Position numbers and translations under genes: made by a program. 64,000 nucleotides of DNA from contig NC_088791.1 in the NCBI RefSeq assembly GCF_011386835.1, forward strand, positions 12,276,998 to 12,340,997. The letters are read 5' to 3'. A model generated the notes under the pieces. The model did no database searches. It was not told the DNA's origin and worked only from the letters and a program-made list of their open reading frames with translations. Below, in pieces: positions 41,303 through 52,245 of the stretch (position 1 is the stretch's first letter; the number at the start of each line of letters is the position of its first letter). The stretch comes from Chrysemys picta bellii. Lineage: Eukaryota; Chordata; Testudines; Emydidae.

Positions 41303-42738
41303 ATTTACTTTTCACAGATTACTGGATGGTGGCTCGAACCCATCTGAATTGCAGTGTTAAGAGGGACCCCTAGATATTGAACCCGTCCCTGGTTGCTGCT
41401 GACTCCACCTGGCAGAAGTAAAGTAACCTGAGTGACAAGCAGGAGTTGACCAGAGGTTTCTGGGATCCCAGAGACCTGGACGACCTATTTTCCCGGAGGC
41501 ATTCTGGAAAAAACTGAGTGACAAAGGTCTCGAAAGGAATCCTAACAAAACTCACCAGGTTGCAGGTCATCGCTAGAAGGCACCCTGTGTCTGAGGCTGT
41601 TGTGGAAGTGGTGAGAGGCCTCAGTCCTGGAGAAGCCTCTTCCCTGACCTAGGACAACAATAAATCAGGCCTTAATCTCGAAGGTCCTCATCTATCTGTA
41701 AAATGGGGCTAATAATACTTCCTTTGCCTGTTGGGGCAGGGATTGTCCCAGGCCCTTATGTAATATAAATAATAAATCCTCTGGCCATTGGCACACTGTC
41801 CTTCTACACATCACTTCCATAGCAGAAGTCGCAGCATGGTCAACATGTCACAAATGAGACAGATGCGTTATAAATAAATCATCCAATATGGCAGGAGTCT
41901 TTCAAAACTCTTTCTCTCTCTCTCTCTCATTCTCCTCTTTAAACTTCTGCCCATGTCTGTGCATGCAACAAACTCAGTGTAATCTCGGGCTTCCAATTTT
42001 TGTTATTTCTTGAAATCATGATGACTTTTTCATAGGCGGCTGAGCTTCATCCCAGATAAAAACCACCCCACTGCCACCGTAACAATGGTATTCAGCCGTT
42101 GTAAAGGGGAGTCCCAACGAATAAAATTGAGAGGGAGAACAGTAGATTGCTTCTTATGAATCCTTAGCAGGCGTGGGCTCTAGTTACCCAGCATTCTGAT
42201 GTTTGCTTTTATAAACGCTGAGTCCTCAGATCAGTGCTGAAAACACCACTGAGAGAAGGGGTCCATGAAATGTACTTATAAAAGGCATATAATATGCTCT
42301 GCTTCACACAATTGCCATTCACCCTAGCCACTAAATCAGTTAAGCCTGATCAAAGTCAGTGGGGCTCTTTCCATTAACTTCAATGAACTTTGGATCAGGC
42401 CTTTAATGCTTTCCTGGAGGTACATGATGGGGAGTGTTTTTCTTCTTTGCAAGTGAACATGCATTTGACATTATTCTTTGATGAGTGCTTGGTGCTAGAG
42501 AGAACTTGGAGGAAACACAGTCCCACCACCTAAGAGTTTACAGCTTCAAAGATAAACCGTACAGACGATAGTTCTGATACATTAAGCACTCGGTATCCAG
42601 GGGCTGGATTAATTGCAGAATTGTGCAGGTGTTTCCTGCAAGGTTTTAAACATGTTTTATTCAAATAATTAGCACTTCCTCAGTGTTATGCCTTCCACGC
42701 TCCAATTGCAAATTGTATATTTCTCAGCACTTTTCTGC
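41303..42738. other. Non-coding DNA with MIR tail and (TC)n
   Basis: CATCTATCTGTAAAATGGGGCTAATAATACTTCC (41689-41722) is a plus-strand MIR 3' part. (TC)n lies at 41911-41928. Old relics with TTAAGCCTGATCAAAGTCAGTGG are near 42340. No gene. Confidence 0.45.
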
Positions 42739-42864
42739 ATGTCTACATGAGGAAATTGATCAGCAAAACTATAGTGGCAGAACTATAATTATATCTATAG
42801 AGGAGCTCTAGTGGTATAATTATACTGCTGTAATTCTGTTAGTTTCCCCATGTAGATGAGCCCT
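42739..42864. mobile_element. Short MITE, TCTACAT ends
   Basis: ATGTCTACATGAGGAAATTG...AGTTTCCCCATGTAGATGAGCCC; inner AACTATAATTATA and TATAATTATACTGC words are also symmetric. Confidence 0.6.
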
Positions 42865-42989
42865 AAGTCTAGTTGGCTTTAATTCAGACAAAGAAAAAAA
42901 ATAAAGAAAGAACCAATGTAAAGTCTCCATAAAAGACAGTGCACAGTGTGTGTTACTCTAACAGCCATCTTGGACTGATTTCACATATC

Positions 42990-43402
42990 TGACTAGATAG
43001 ATAACACAAGAACCACTGGTCATGCAATTAAATTACTAGGCAGCAGATTTAAAACAAAGATGAGGAAGTATTTCGTCACACAACACACAGTCAACCTGTG
43101 GAACTCCTTGCCAGGGGATGTTGTGAAGGCCAAAAGTATAACTGGGTTCAAAAAGAATTAGATAAGTTTATGGAGGATGGGTCCATCAATGAGTATTAGC
43201 CAAGATGGTCAGGGCACAACCCTATGCTCTGGATATTGCTGAAACTGCCAGAAACTGGGGCTCGATGACAGGGGATGGATCTTGATATTTGCCTAATTCT
43301 GTTCATTCCCTCTGAAATATCTGGCATTAGCCACTGTCAGAAGACAGGACACTGGGTTAGATGCACCATTGGTCTGACCCAGTATGGCTGTTCTTATGTA
43401 TG
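42990..43402 (+). mobile_element. CR1 LINE 3' end, different subfamily
   Basis: GATGAGGAAGTATTTCGTCACAC, GTGGAACTCCTTGCC, TAGATAAGTTTATGGAGGATGG, then GTTAGATGCACCATTGGTCTGACC and CAGTATGGCTGTTCTTATG at the 3' end. It lacks the ATTCTATG-type end of the other CR1s, so it is a separate, probably older subfamily. Confidence 0.85.
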
Positions 43403-43414
43403 GTACTTATGTAT

Positions 43415-43600
43415 ATCTCTGTACTGCCATAATATTTATCTGAGCATCTCACAATCTCTAACTTCTGTGAGGCAGGAGAGTGTTATTATCTCCATGGGGA
43501 ACTGAGGTGCCAAAGAGACTAGCTCAAGGTCAGACAGAAAAGTCTGTGGCACAGTGGGGAACTGAAGCTGGCTTTCCTAAGTTGCAGGCTCCCGAAGGCA
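43415..43600 (-). mobile_element. MIR-type SINE, diverged
   Basis: TCTGTGAGGCAGGAGAGTGTTATTATC, ATGGGGAACTGAGGTGCCAAAGAG and CTAGCTCAAGGTCAGACAG follow reversed MIR order. Confidence 0.65.
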
Positions 43601-43794
43601 CACCACCTAACATCTCCCCGACAGTTACATCGCTGGATACACCACGGACAGGAGGTAGCGTGGCCCTTAAGAGCTTCTCAGAAGTCATGGGAGGGCATCT
43701 GAAAGGGGTGAGGGTGGTTGTTTGCCACAGTGAGGACATATCTGGACTAGGATAAATAGTTGTGTTTTAAAACGTTAGGTTTAAGTAACACGAT

Positions 43795-44555
43795 TTTAAA
43801 CGGGACACCCACCCTAAACATGGGCTATCGTCTCCAGTTGGCTAGGAGACTCCATCCCATCCTGGTGAGTGGAGATCTGGTCTCAGTTATTCATGCCTTC
43901 ATCACATCTCGGCTGACTACAGAAATGCGATATACCTGGGCATGAGGCCTTCATGACTTAGGAAAGTCCAGCTAGTACAGAATGCTGCAGGGCATCTCCT
44001 CAGCAACACGGGGTTATTGTGAGCACATCACACCTGTGCAGCACTCTCTACACCTCCTTCCCATGGAATTTCTAATCAAGTTCAAGGTCTCAGGGTTCTT
44101 ATTTTCAAAGCACTCCATGACCTGGACCCAGGATACTTAAAAGACCATTTCATGTTCCAGGACAAAAGGCCGTGTTTGAGAGTTTTGCTCCTCTGACACA
44201 AAGGGACCTTCAACAATAAGAGTAAAGCTCATCTGTGTGGGAGACAGAAGCTACTCCAGAGCTGGTCTGAGCTTGTGGAATGAACTCCCACAGGAACCAA
44301 GGACCATCACAAACCTCACCACTTCTGCTCCAAGTGACCTGCCTTCTCTACTATAAACACAGAGCAACAGGTGTGTTTAGCAAATTAAAAACAAAAAACA
44401 AAGAAAAAAATCTCTACCAAAACAAGACCCTTCACTCCACTCGCTTCTCTGTTTGGGGAGAAGCAGAGAGACCAAACATGTGGCAAACGTGTGGTCACGT
44501 TGCTTAATGCATTACTGGAAGGCGCTCAGTTACTATGGTGATAAGCACGGTCTAA
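43795..44555 (+). mobile_element. L2/L3-like LINE 3' end, copy 2
   Basis: Broken reading frames recall L2/L3 C-termini: HAFITSRLTTE, LVQNAA-like, then FKALHDLDPGYLKD (about 44110-44155). The 3' part matches 20330-20905 (CTTGTGGAATGAACTCCC; CACGTTGCTTAATGCATTACTGG). An A-rich stretch sits near 44385-44410. Inactive. Confidence 0.7.
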
Positions 44556-44994
44556 AAAACTATATAGAATAGAATGGCACCCTGTGTTAGCAAGTCACGG
44601 CCACCTCATCCGCAAGGAAAATAGACGACACTGGAGGCAGAATAATTACAAGAACAACATAAAGGCTGAGCTAATGTCTACTAGAGTCAGTGGGAGTACT
44701 TCAAAGAGCACAGGATCAGACCCTTTCAGAAAACGTGCAATGCCGAAGAGTCACTAAAAGAAAGAGGGTGAAAAAAAGGATGTTAATGAAAACTGCTTGG
44801 ACTGTATTTGAACCTAGCTCCCAGAAGATTAGGTTCTAGTGCATGCTAATTAATACAGGCTAGAGTATTCTCTTCAGCAAAAATCACTAATGAGATGCAC
44901 ACCATGCCTGAGCAGAAGAGATTCTTCAGCTTCACAGAACACAGGGTAACTGATGGATTTTACTACAGAAACAAATGTGTGTCTACAGCAGGTT
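44556..44994. other. Unassigned non-coding DNA
   Basis: Nothing recognised. Confidence 0.35.
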
Positions 44995-45397
44995 ATAAAT
45001 TCCAAAGGCCAGACAGGACCACTTTGATCATCCTGTAGAATAAAGGCCAGAGGACTCCCCCAAAATAATTCCTCAAGCAGATCTTTTAGAAAAAACAGCC
45101 AAGCTTGATTTAAAAATTGTTAGTGATGGAGAATCCGCTACAACCGTTGGTAAATTTTTCCAATGGTTAATTACCCCCACAGTTAAAAAATGTACACCTT
45201 ATTTCCAGTCTGAATTTGTCTACCTTCAGCTTCCAGTCATTGGATTATATTATACCTTTCTCTGCTAGATTGAAGAGTCTATTCTTAAATATTTGTTCCC
45301 CATGAAGGTACTTATAGACTGTAATCAAGTCACCCTGTAACCTTCTCTTTGTTAAGATGAATAGATTGAACTCCTTGAGTCTATCACTATAATTCTG
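44995..45397 (-). mobile_element. CR1 LINE 3' end (older)
   Basis: Reversed: AAATTCCAAAGGCCAGACAGG, TTTGATCATCCTGTAGA, TTTAGTGATGGAGAATCCGC-like, TTCCAATGGTTAATTACCCCCAC and TTTCTCTGCTAGATTGAAGAG. Same subfamily as 53403-55300. Confidence 0.8.
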
Positions 45398-46127
45398 AAA
45401 CAAAAATGGCTTTTTGGGGGGAAAGTCCTCTTTCTCTCACTTTTGTACTTTTTCCCCCACTGGAAAAAGGGAGAGGAGATGGGGAAAGGTTTACAGCAAA
45501 GACAGATAAATTGGAGGGAAAAAACACTTTCATACCCCTCCTTTTTTTCCAGTGGAAAAAAAGTAAAAAAGTGATCATGTGTGTTGGGTTTTTTCCTTCC
45601 AAAATGAAGTATATTAAAAAAATTTTTTTTTAGAAACTTCATATAAACCCCCCTAAATATGTCGGGTTTTTTTTAACAAAATGAAAATGTTTTTTGTCAA
45701 CATTTTTTGCAAAATATACTTACCATTTTTGGCCCGTTCTACTTAGCTCTACTTAGTACTTAGACTAAGGTTTAGCAAAGGATCTGAGCATTACAAAGTA
45801 GGCTAAGTTATCATCATTCCATACTATAAGTGGAGGCACAGTGAGTTTAAGTGATTTATCTATAGTTGTTGCACACTAAACTGGTGTCAGAGCCAAGAAA
45901 GAACTAGAAGTCTTCAGACTTTTTGCCCCATGGCCCAACCTCCGGATCTCCTGGAGGGGAGTGTGATGTGGTGTGATTATTGGCAGTTCCATTTGTATGG
46001 TTTGTTTGCATGTGAAAATATTTAAAAGGATTAGCTGCAACCAGCAGGTTTGCATGGGTCAACCGTCCACCAGTCAGTGCATTGTCAGAATTATAAGGGT
46101 CTTGGAGACAACTAGGAAATGCGTCTT
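45398..46127. other. AT-rich relics and a weak MIR
   Basis: 45398-45740 is dominated by T/A homopolymers with GGAAAAAAAG and CCCCACTGG words, with partial inverted symmetry around 45470-45560. 45775-45910 is a very diverged reversed MIR (GGAGGCACAGTGAGTTTAAGTG). Confidence 0.4.
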
Positions 46128-46762
46128 GGGCTTGGTCTACACTACAATAGAACCTCAGAGTTATGAACACCAGAGTTATGAATTGACCAGTCAACCACAC
46201 ACCTCATTCGGAACTGTAGTTCCACAATCAGGCTGCAGCAGAGACAAAAAAAAAAAAAAAAGGATAATACAGCACAGTACTGTGTTAAATGTAAATTACT
46301 AAAATAAATAAATAAAGGGAAAGCAGCATTTTTTTCTGCATAGTAAAGTTTCAAAGCTGTATTAAGTCAATGTTCAGTTGTAAACTTTTGAAAGAACGAC
46401 CATAATGTTTTGTTCAGAGTTACGAACATTTCAGAGTTACAAACAACCTCCATTCCTGAGTTTTCGTATCTCTGCGGTTCTACTGTACATACTTTGGTAT
46501 AACTCTGTCACTCAAGGGTGTTGATTTTCCATACTCCTGAGCGACGTAGATCTACCAACCTTAACCCCCCGTGTAGACAGTGCTATGTTGGTGGGAGAGC
46601 TTCTTCCATTGACATAGCTACTGCCTCTCGGGGAGGTGGAGTTAGTGACCTGACGAGAAAGCTCTCTCCCACTGGCTTAGAGCGTCTTCACCAGACGCAC
46701 TACAGTGGCGCAGCTGCATCGGTGCTGCTGCGCCCATGTAAATTTGTAGTGTAGACCTGCCC
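46128..46762. mobile_element. TCTACAC-type MITE split by a Tigger-like element
   Basis: GGGCTTGGTCTACACTA...GTAGTGTAGACCTGCCC. The interior contains GGTGGGAGAGCTTCTTCCATTGACATAGCTAC, shared with 51993-52242. Interrupted at 46145-46485. Confidence 0.85.
46145..46485. mobile_element. Tigger/pogo-like MITE nested in MITE
   Basis: CAATAGAACCTCAGAGTTATG at the left and TATCTCTGCGGTTCTACTG at the right, flanked by TA on both sides. Subterminal repeats ACACCAGAGTTATGAA and GTTACGAACATTTCAGAGTTAC. TA target and TIR fit Tc1/mariner (Tigger). No transposase. Confidence 0.8.
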
Positions 46763-47738
46763 TTGGTGTTATTCTATGTAAGATAAGCTTATTGAAGGGA
46801 ACGTCTCTTGATAACCTTTTCCATGCTCCAGCCACAAGACCCGTCTGTCTCCCAATGATGGTACTATTTAGATGATGGCTTTGGATATTGATAGATATAA
46901 ATATTGAACTAATTGTTTATAGACTTCTCTCCCCAGACCATTAATGAAGGGGAAAAAAGATTGTTAATTGGGTTTCTTACTGGGCTAATTCAGAGCTAAG
47001 GGCCCAATCCAATGCCCAGTGATGTCAACAGAAGTCCTTCCATTGTTTTCAATGCCCATTGGATCTGGACCCAAAACTGAGAGATGCCGGGGAGTCAAGT
47101 GCTCAGCAGTGCTCTGGATCTGACCCTCAATATGTTGGCAGCTGTGGACACCTGGCTCGATTCTCCCCGCATTTTCACCCATGTAAATAAGGGGCAACTC
47201 CAAGAATGGGGTGACAGAAGACTGGGGTCTCCAGTTTCTACGTTATAAATACTGTGTGCTAAAGCCTGGGTTATTCTGTACCAATAAGTGATTTCATTGA
47301 TGTGGCTGTGCATGTATTTCTTTTTTTAATTAAGGGTACAGAAACCTTTCGCCATTGATTTCTCTTGAATTAACAGGATTTGTGACTGGGTGCATTTATC
47401 TCAGCAGTTTTCTTTTACACTGATGAAAGTCTTCCATGCATGACAGTTTCACTCCCTGCTGGAGTATACATTAACTCAGGGTTAGTGGTGACCAGCAACA
47501 TCTCATACGTGACAGGGAGTCCTTCTGCTTAAGTACTGCTACAATATGGCTCAATCAGTCCTCTGGCAGTGCAAGTGGAAAATGATTACTCCACGCTAGG
47601 AATCGGCATCTGGTAGAATACATTAGAGCCCTTAATAAACGGGGAAAAATGTTATTCCAGAACACAGGATTTGAAAAATGGATCAAACCAGGAGTCCATC
47701 AAGTTTGCTCTACTACCTCTGATTGTGACCACCATCTA
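46763..47738. other. Non-coding DNA with old relics
   Basis: 46985-47110 carries GGGCCCAATCCAATGCCCAG and TTTTCAATGCCCATTGGATCTGG, an inverted pair from an old repeat. Otherwise unassigned. Confidence 0.4.
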
Positions 47739-47896
47739 TGGCCGTGTCTACACTGTCTACCCATAAAGCTGCACCGCTGTAAGATCTCCCGTGTAGCCAC
47801 TCTATGCCAACAGGAGAGAGCTCTCCTGTTGACATAATTAAACTACCTGCAACCAGCGGCAGTAGCTATGTCAGTGGGAGAGCGTCTCCTGCCAAC

Positions 47897-49145
47897 ATAG
47901 AATCATAGGACTGGAAGGGACCTTGAGAAGTTGTCTAGTACAGTCCCCTGCACTCATGGCTATTATAGTATTATCTAGACCAGTGGTTTTCAAACTTTTT
48001 TTCTGGTGACCCAGTTGTATAAAATTGTTGATGCCCATGACCCAACAGAGCTGGGGATTAGGGGTTTGGGGCAGAGGGTGGGGGTGTGGGGATGAGGGCT
48101 GTGGGGTGGGGCCAGGAATGAGGGGTTCAGGGTATGGGCGGGGGCTCTGGGCTGGGGTAGGGGGTTGGGGTGTGGAGGGGGTCAGGGCTCTGGGCTGGGG
48201 GTGCAGGCTCTGGGGTGGGGCCAGAGATGAGGGGTTTGGGGTGCAGGAAGGGGCTCCAGCTTTGGGGGGGCTTAGGGCTGGGGCACGGGATTGGGGTGCA
48301 GGGTTGGGGCGCAGACTTACCTCAGGTGGCTCCCTGTCAGCGGCGCAGCAGGGGTGCTAAGGCAGGCTTCCTGCCCGTCCTGGTACCGCAGACCGCGCTG
48401 AGCCCTGGAAGTGGCCAGCAGCAGGTCCGGCTCCTCGGTAGAGGCGCACAAGCAGCGCTGCACGGCTCTCACCCATAGGCACTGCCCCACCCCAGCTCCC
48501 ATTGGCCAGGAACAGGCCAATGGGAGTGTGGAGCTGGTGCTCGGAGCGGGGGCAGCGCACGGAGCCCTGTGGCCCCCCCACCTAGGAGCCGGACTTGCTT
48601 CTGGTTGCTTCCAGGGCTCAGCGCGGTGTCAGAACAGGTAGGGATTAGCCTGCCTTAGCCGGGCAGCACCGCCAACGGGAATTTTAACGGCCCGGTCGTT
48701 GGTGCTGATCAGAGCTGCTGTGATCCAGTGCCTTACATTCCGTGACCCAGTACTGGGTCACAACCCGCAGTTTGAAAACCACTGATCTAGACCATCTCTG
48801 AGAGGTGTTTGTCTAACCTGCTCTTAAAAATTTCCAATGATGGAGATTCCACAATCTCCCTAGGCAATTTGTTCCACTGCTTCGCCACTCTGACAGTTAG
48901 GAAGTTTCTCCTAATGCCCAACCCAAACTGCCCTTGCTGCAATTTAAGCCCATTGCTTCTTGTCCTGTCCTCAGAGGTTAAGAAGAACAATTTTTCCTCC
49001 CTCCTCCTTGTAACAACCTTCTATGTACTTGAAAACTGTTATCATGTCTCCTCTCAGTCTTCTATTTTCCAGACTAAACAAACCCAATTTTTTCAATCTT
49101 CCCCCATAAGTCATATTTTCTAGACCTTTAATCATTTTTTTTTTT
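47897..49145 (-). mobile_element. CR1 LINE 3' end split by a Charlie-like hAT
   Basis: Reversed CR1: ATAGAATCATAGGACTGGAAGGGACC at the 3' end, then CCTGCACTCATGGC. After the hAT come GTTTGTCTAACCTGCTC, ATTCCACAATCTCCCTAGGC and GACATGATAAC on the minus strand. Same subfamily as the 8.7-12.4 kb copy. Confidence 0.9.
47981..48784. mobile_element. Charlie-like hAT in CR1
   Basis: CAGTGGTTTTCAAACTTTTT...GCAGTTTGAAAACCACTG; perfect 8 bp TSD ATCTAGAC (47973-47980, 48785-48792). The interior has a G-rich degenerate repeat (48050-48310) and two inverted GC-rich segments (GCCCTGGAAGTGGCCAGCAG and related). No transposase. Confidence 0.92.
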
Positions 49146-49689
49146 GCTGTCCACACCGGTGCTGCTGTCGGTGTAACGTATGTCGCTCAGGGTTTTTTCC
49201 AGACCCCTGAGGGATATAAGTTATACTGACAAAAGTGCTAGTGTAGACACAGCGTATGTTAGGTTGGATCCTACAATGTGCTGAGCATCTGTGACTCTCA
49301 ACACTGGCCCTTACTGATCTTATGGAACTTGACCCTCCAGTTTATACTCAGGAAAAGCTCCCATTGGATTTAATGGGAGCTTTGCCCGAGGAAGGACGTC
49401 AAGACTTCATTATTGCTGTTTGTTGGTGGGTGATTGTAATACGGAATCTCAGACAATCCTCTGCACAGCCCACCCTTAGAGTTACTTTTGGAAATTATTT
49501 CGCGAACCACCCAGGACAGCTTGAGCACAGAGTGATCCAGACACACCCCTCCCCCGCACCTGCACTTGCATCAGCCAGGGAACCAATCAGGACTGCGGAA
49601 ATCGGATTGCTTTTCAGCCCCTTGGGGCCATAGCAATGGTGTTAATGGGTCAGAATGGAGCCCAGAATCAGGGCCAACCTGCTGATCAG

Positions 49690-49752
49690 CAGGGATTGAA
49701 GCCCAGACCTTCAATACCAAGAGCACGACGCTCTACGGCTTGAACTAAAGTA
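49690..49752 (-). mobile_element. tRNA-like SINE head relic
   Basis: Minus strand: TTTAGTTCAAGCCGTAGAGC (A-box region) and GGCTTCAATCCCTGC (B-box). The order matches the other tRNA-like relics here. Confidence 0.55.
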
Positions 49753-49925
49753 TATCTCTGAGCATGTTGGAGGCTACAGAAGGTCAGAAATAATATATAA
49801 AAACCACAAAGTATGTAACAACTACCTATAGCGTGCACAACAACAACAAAATCCACGGTAGAAATGTGCAGTACAGACTACTCCAGACCACATCAGTCAC
49901 ACGGCTTTAACACTGTGGTCCAAAA

Positions 49926-50011
49926 GGCCAGATCCTCAGCTACGGGAAATTGGCCTAGCTTTGTTGACTTCAATACAGTTGGGTGATTTACACCAGCTTG
50001 AGGATCTGGCC
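49926..50011. repeat. Palindromic GGCC..GGTGTAA repeat, copy 2
   Basis: GGCCAGATCCTCAGCT...ACCAGCTTGAGGATCTGGCC, with GTTGACTTCAAT near the centre. Confidence 0.8.
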
Positions 50012-50105
50012 TGTGTCTCCTTAAAGGATATTCCCCCTCTCTCTTAAGGCTTGGTATTGTCTTCCCAGATTGGCCAGCTCACACAGCTTGGGAACCAGGC
50101 CACAA

Positions 50106-50271
50106 CAGGGCCACCCAGAGGATTCGGGGGCCTGGGGCAAAGCAATTTTGGGGGCCCCTTCCATAAAAAGAAGTTGCAATACTATAGAATACTATATTCT
50201 CGTGGGGGCCTCCGCGGGGCCCAGGGCCTGGGGCAAATTGCCCCACTTGCCCCCCCATCTGGGCGGCCCTG
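50106..50271. mobile_element. Short hAT (CAGGGCCACCC ends)
   Basis: CAGGGCCACCCAGAGG...TCTGGGCGGCCCTG; TSD GGCCACAA is perfect (50098-50105, 50272-50279). Interior GGGGCCTCCGCGGGGCCC is palindromic. Confidence 0.9.
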
Positions 50272-50470
50272 GGCCACAATGCCCAACTTATTCACCAGTG
50301 TCCAGTTCTCCTGAGTGAGTCTTCCACTCCGGGTGGATGCTCTTCCCAAAGCAAGTTTCTGTGGGAATTGTATAAGAATTTGTAAGTTGTGGGCTCATAC
50401 CTGGCGCTCTGTCTGCTCTCCTCAAGAACTGGGGCTCCTGTCGTCTTTTATGGGTTCCACAGCCCACAGT

Positions 50471-50593
50471 TAGGGTCGCCAATTTTGGTTGGACGTATTC
50501 CTGGAGGTTTCATCACATGAGATAATCTTTCATTAAAGATTAATCTTTAATTCCTGGAGACTCCAAGACAATCATGGTGGGTTGGCAACCCTA
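50471..50593. mobile_element. 123 bp MITE (TAGGGTYGCCAA ends)
   Basis: TAGGGTCGCCAATTTTGG...GTTGGCAACCCTA; inner TCCTGGAGGTTTC/TCCTGGAGACTCC and TAAAGATTAATCTTTA palindrome. TSD CCCACAGT/CCCACAAT (7/8). Confidence 0.8.
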
Positions 50594-50601
50594 CCCACAA
50601 T

Positions 50602-51018
50602 ACATAGACTCTTCAGTTTTATTTTTATGCTCCTTGGCTGGTGTATCTGTCCGAATAGCAGAGTGGGCCACAATGTCTATTCCCCCTTCCATGGTGTTCA
50701 GGCATGCAGGCAGAGACTCTGATATAGTGTCTGGGTCTGTCATAGCCTCTAGGTTTCTATGTTTGGCTTGCAGGGAATAAATGCAGTTTGTACTCTCAGA
50801 TGTGTTCAGGTTCTCAGCAGTTGCGTCTGATGGATAAGGCTCAGAGGTCTAAAATAGTGATCTCATGGTCTGCCTGAAATCTTCAGTTTTTGTTGTAGTT
50901 GTTTTGCTACATATCTTGAAACATAAGTAATGTTTGGTTTCCCCTGCACAACAGTCTAGGACAGGAAGTGAAGGATATTGTTTTCAATCGACATTACAGT
51001 GGGATTTCAATTAAGTAA
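50602..51018. other. Unassigned non-coding DNA
   Basis: Nothing recognised. Confidence 0.35.
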
Positions 51019-51026
51019 GATGTACC

Positions 51027-51679
51027 CAGGCCTGGATTTCCAATTAGGCACAGTTGGCACGTGTGTGGGGTGCCGGCATTCTAGGGGCACCTAAAAGTTA
51101 AAAGTGGTTTAAAAGTTAAAACGTTAATACACACAGCTCCCCTGCAGGCGGGTGGGCGGGATCCTGGCACAGGTTGCTGGCCGCCCAGTGTGTGGGGCTG
51201 GAGAAGGGTGAGCGTCCGAGTCAGCCCACCTGGGGCTGCTGTGAGCCGCGGCTGCTGAAGGTGCTGGGAGCGTCCCAGCCCCTTCCCAATCTCAGCCACG
51301 CTGCTGCCTCCACCCTGGGCCAAGAAAGAAGAGGGAGGGACGTGGCTGGCGCCCCATTCACTTGCATGGGCAGAGCCAGAGCACAGCTGCTGTGCCGGGC
51401 TGCGGGAGGGACAGAAGACACCCGGGGACCGCTCACCACAGGGAGAGGTACAGTCCCCTTTGCCCCCTTGCATCTCATCTGGGGCGGGTGGGCTGCCCCC
51501 GGCTCGGGCTGGGAACACCGTGCGTGGCGGAGGGTCTCATGCCTTCCCAAGGAGGCTGTGTTTATATTTCTTTTTGTTTCATTTTTTATGGAAAACACAA
51601 AGGTCAGCTGTAGGTGGGGGAGGGGGGGGGAGGGGGGCACTGAAGATGCTGTGCCTAGGGGCATGTAAATCCAGCCCTG
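51027..51679. mobile_element. hAT (CAGGCCTGGATTT ends)
   Basis: CAGGCCTGGATTTCC...GTAAATCCAGCCCTG; TSD GATGTACC is perfect (51019-51026, 51680-51687). GC-rich interior; frames up to 164 codons on both strands are overlapping artefacts without domains. Confidence 0.92.
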
Positions 51680-51687
51680 GATGTACC

Positions 51688-51989
51688 ATAATCGCCCAGA
51701 CTGGAATTTGGTTTACATATTGGGCTGACTCATGCAAAATGTGCCATGGGAGCTTTCATAACAAATGGTCAGGATGTTGGTTTTACAATTCATCCTAAAA
51801 GATGGCACCTCCAGCAGCACTGTGCCTCATAAAATGATACTGGAGTACTGATTTAGAAAGAAGAGAGCCCCCTACTGAATCACTAACTCCACGTCCCGCT
51901 GCATCCTCCATTTTCCTTGAAGAGCTCCCATCGGGTCACAGTTTAGCAACAGGATCCACATATGTGCCTCTGAAGGCGGAGTTTAACTC
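51688..51989. other. Unassigned non-coding DNA
   Basis: Nothing recognised. Confidence 0.3.
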
Positions 51990-51992
51990 TTA

Positions 51993-52242
51993 GGTCTTGT
52001 CTACACTTACAGTGCCACTGTAGCACTTAATGAAGATGCTACCTATGCCAACAGAAGAGCTTCTTCCATTGGTGTAAGTACTGAGAGGCAGTAGCTATGT
52101 TGATGGGAGAAGCCCTCCCATCGACACAGCGCTGTCTACCCTGGGGGTTAGGTCGGTATAACTACATCACTCGTGGGGTAGATTTGCTATACCCCTGAGC
52201 GATGTTGTTATACCGACACAATTTGGTAGTGTAGATCAAGCC
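51993..52242. mobile_element. Intact TCTACAC-type MITE
   Basis: GGTCTTGTCTACACTTAC...GTAGTGTAGATCAAGCC, 250 bp, with TTA (51990-51992) and TTG (52243-52245) flanks. The clearest uninterrupted member of the family; interior GTTAGGTCGGTATAACTAC / GTTGTTATACCGACAC. Confidence 0.88.
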
Positions 52243-52245
52243 TTG

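Larger units (their letters stand above)
47740..49254. mobile_element. TCTACAC-type MITE split by CR1
   Basis: GGCCGTGTCTACACTGTC at the left and CTAGTGTAGACACAGC at the right. Flanked by TAT on each side, with one extra G at the right. The left arm contains GAGAGAGCTCTCCTGTTGACATA and the right arm GTCGGTGTAACGTATGTCGCTC. The CR1 at 47897-49145 lies inside it. Confidence 0.75.
49258..50097. other. Non-coding DNA with tRNA-like and palindromic relics
   Basis: The tRNA-like piece (49690-49752) and palindromic repeat (49926-50011) are listed separately. No gene. Confidence 0.4.

Noticed and set aside
51081..51668. Frames of 145-164 codons on both strands
   Set aside because: Lie within a hAT (51027-51679) and mutually overlap; no known domain.
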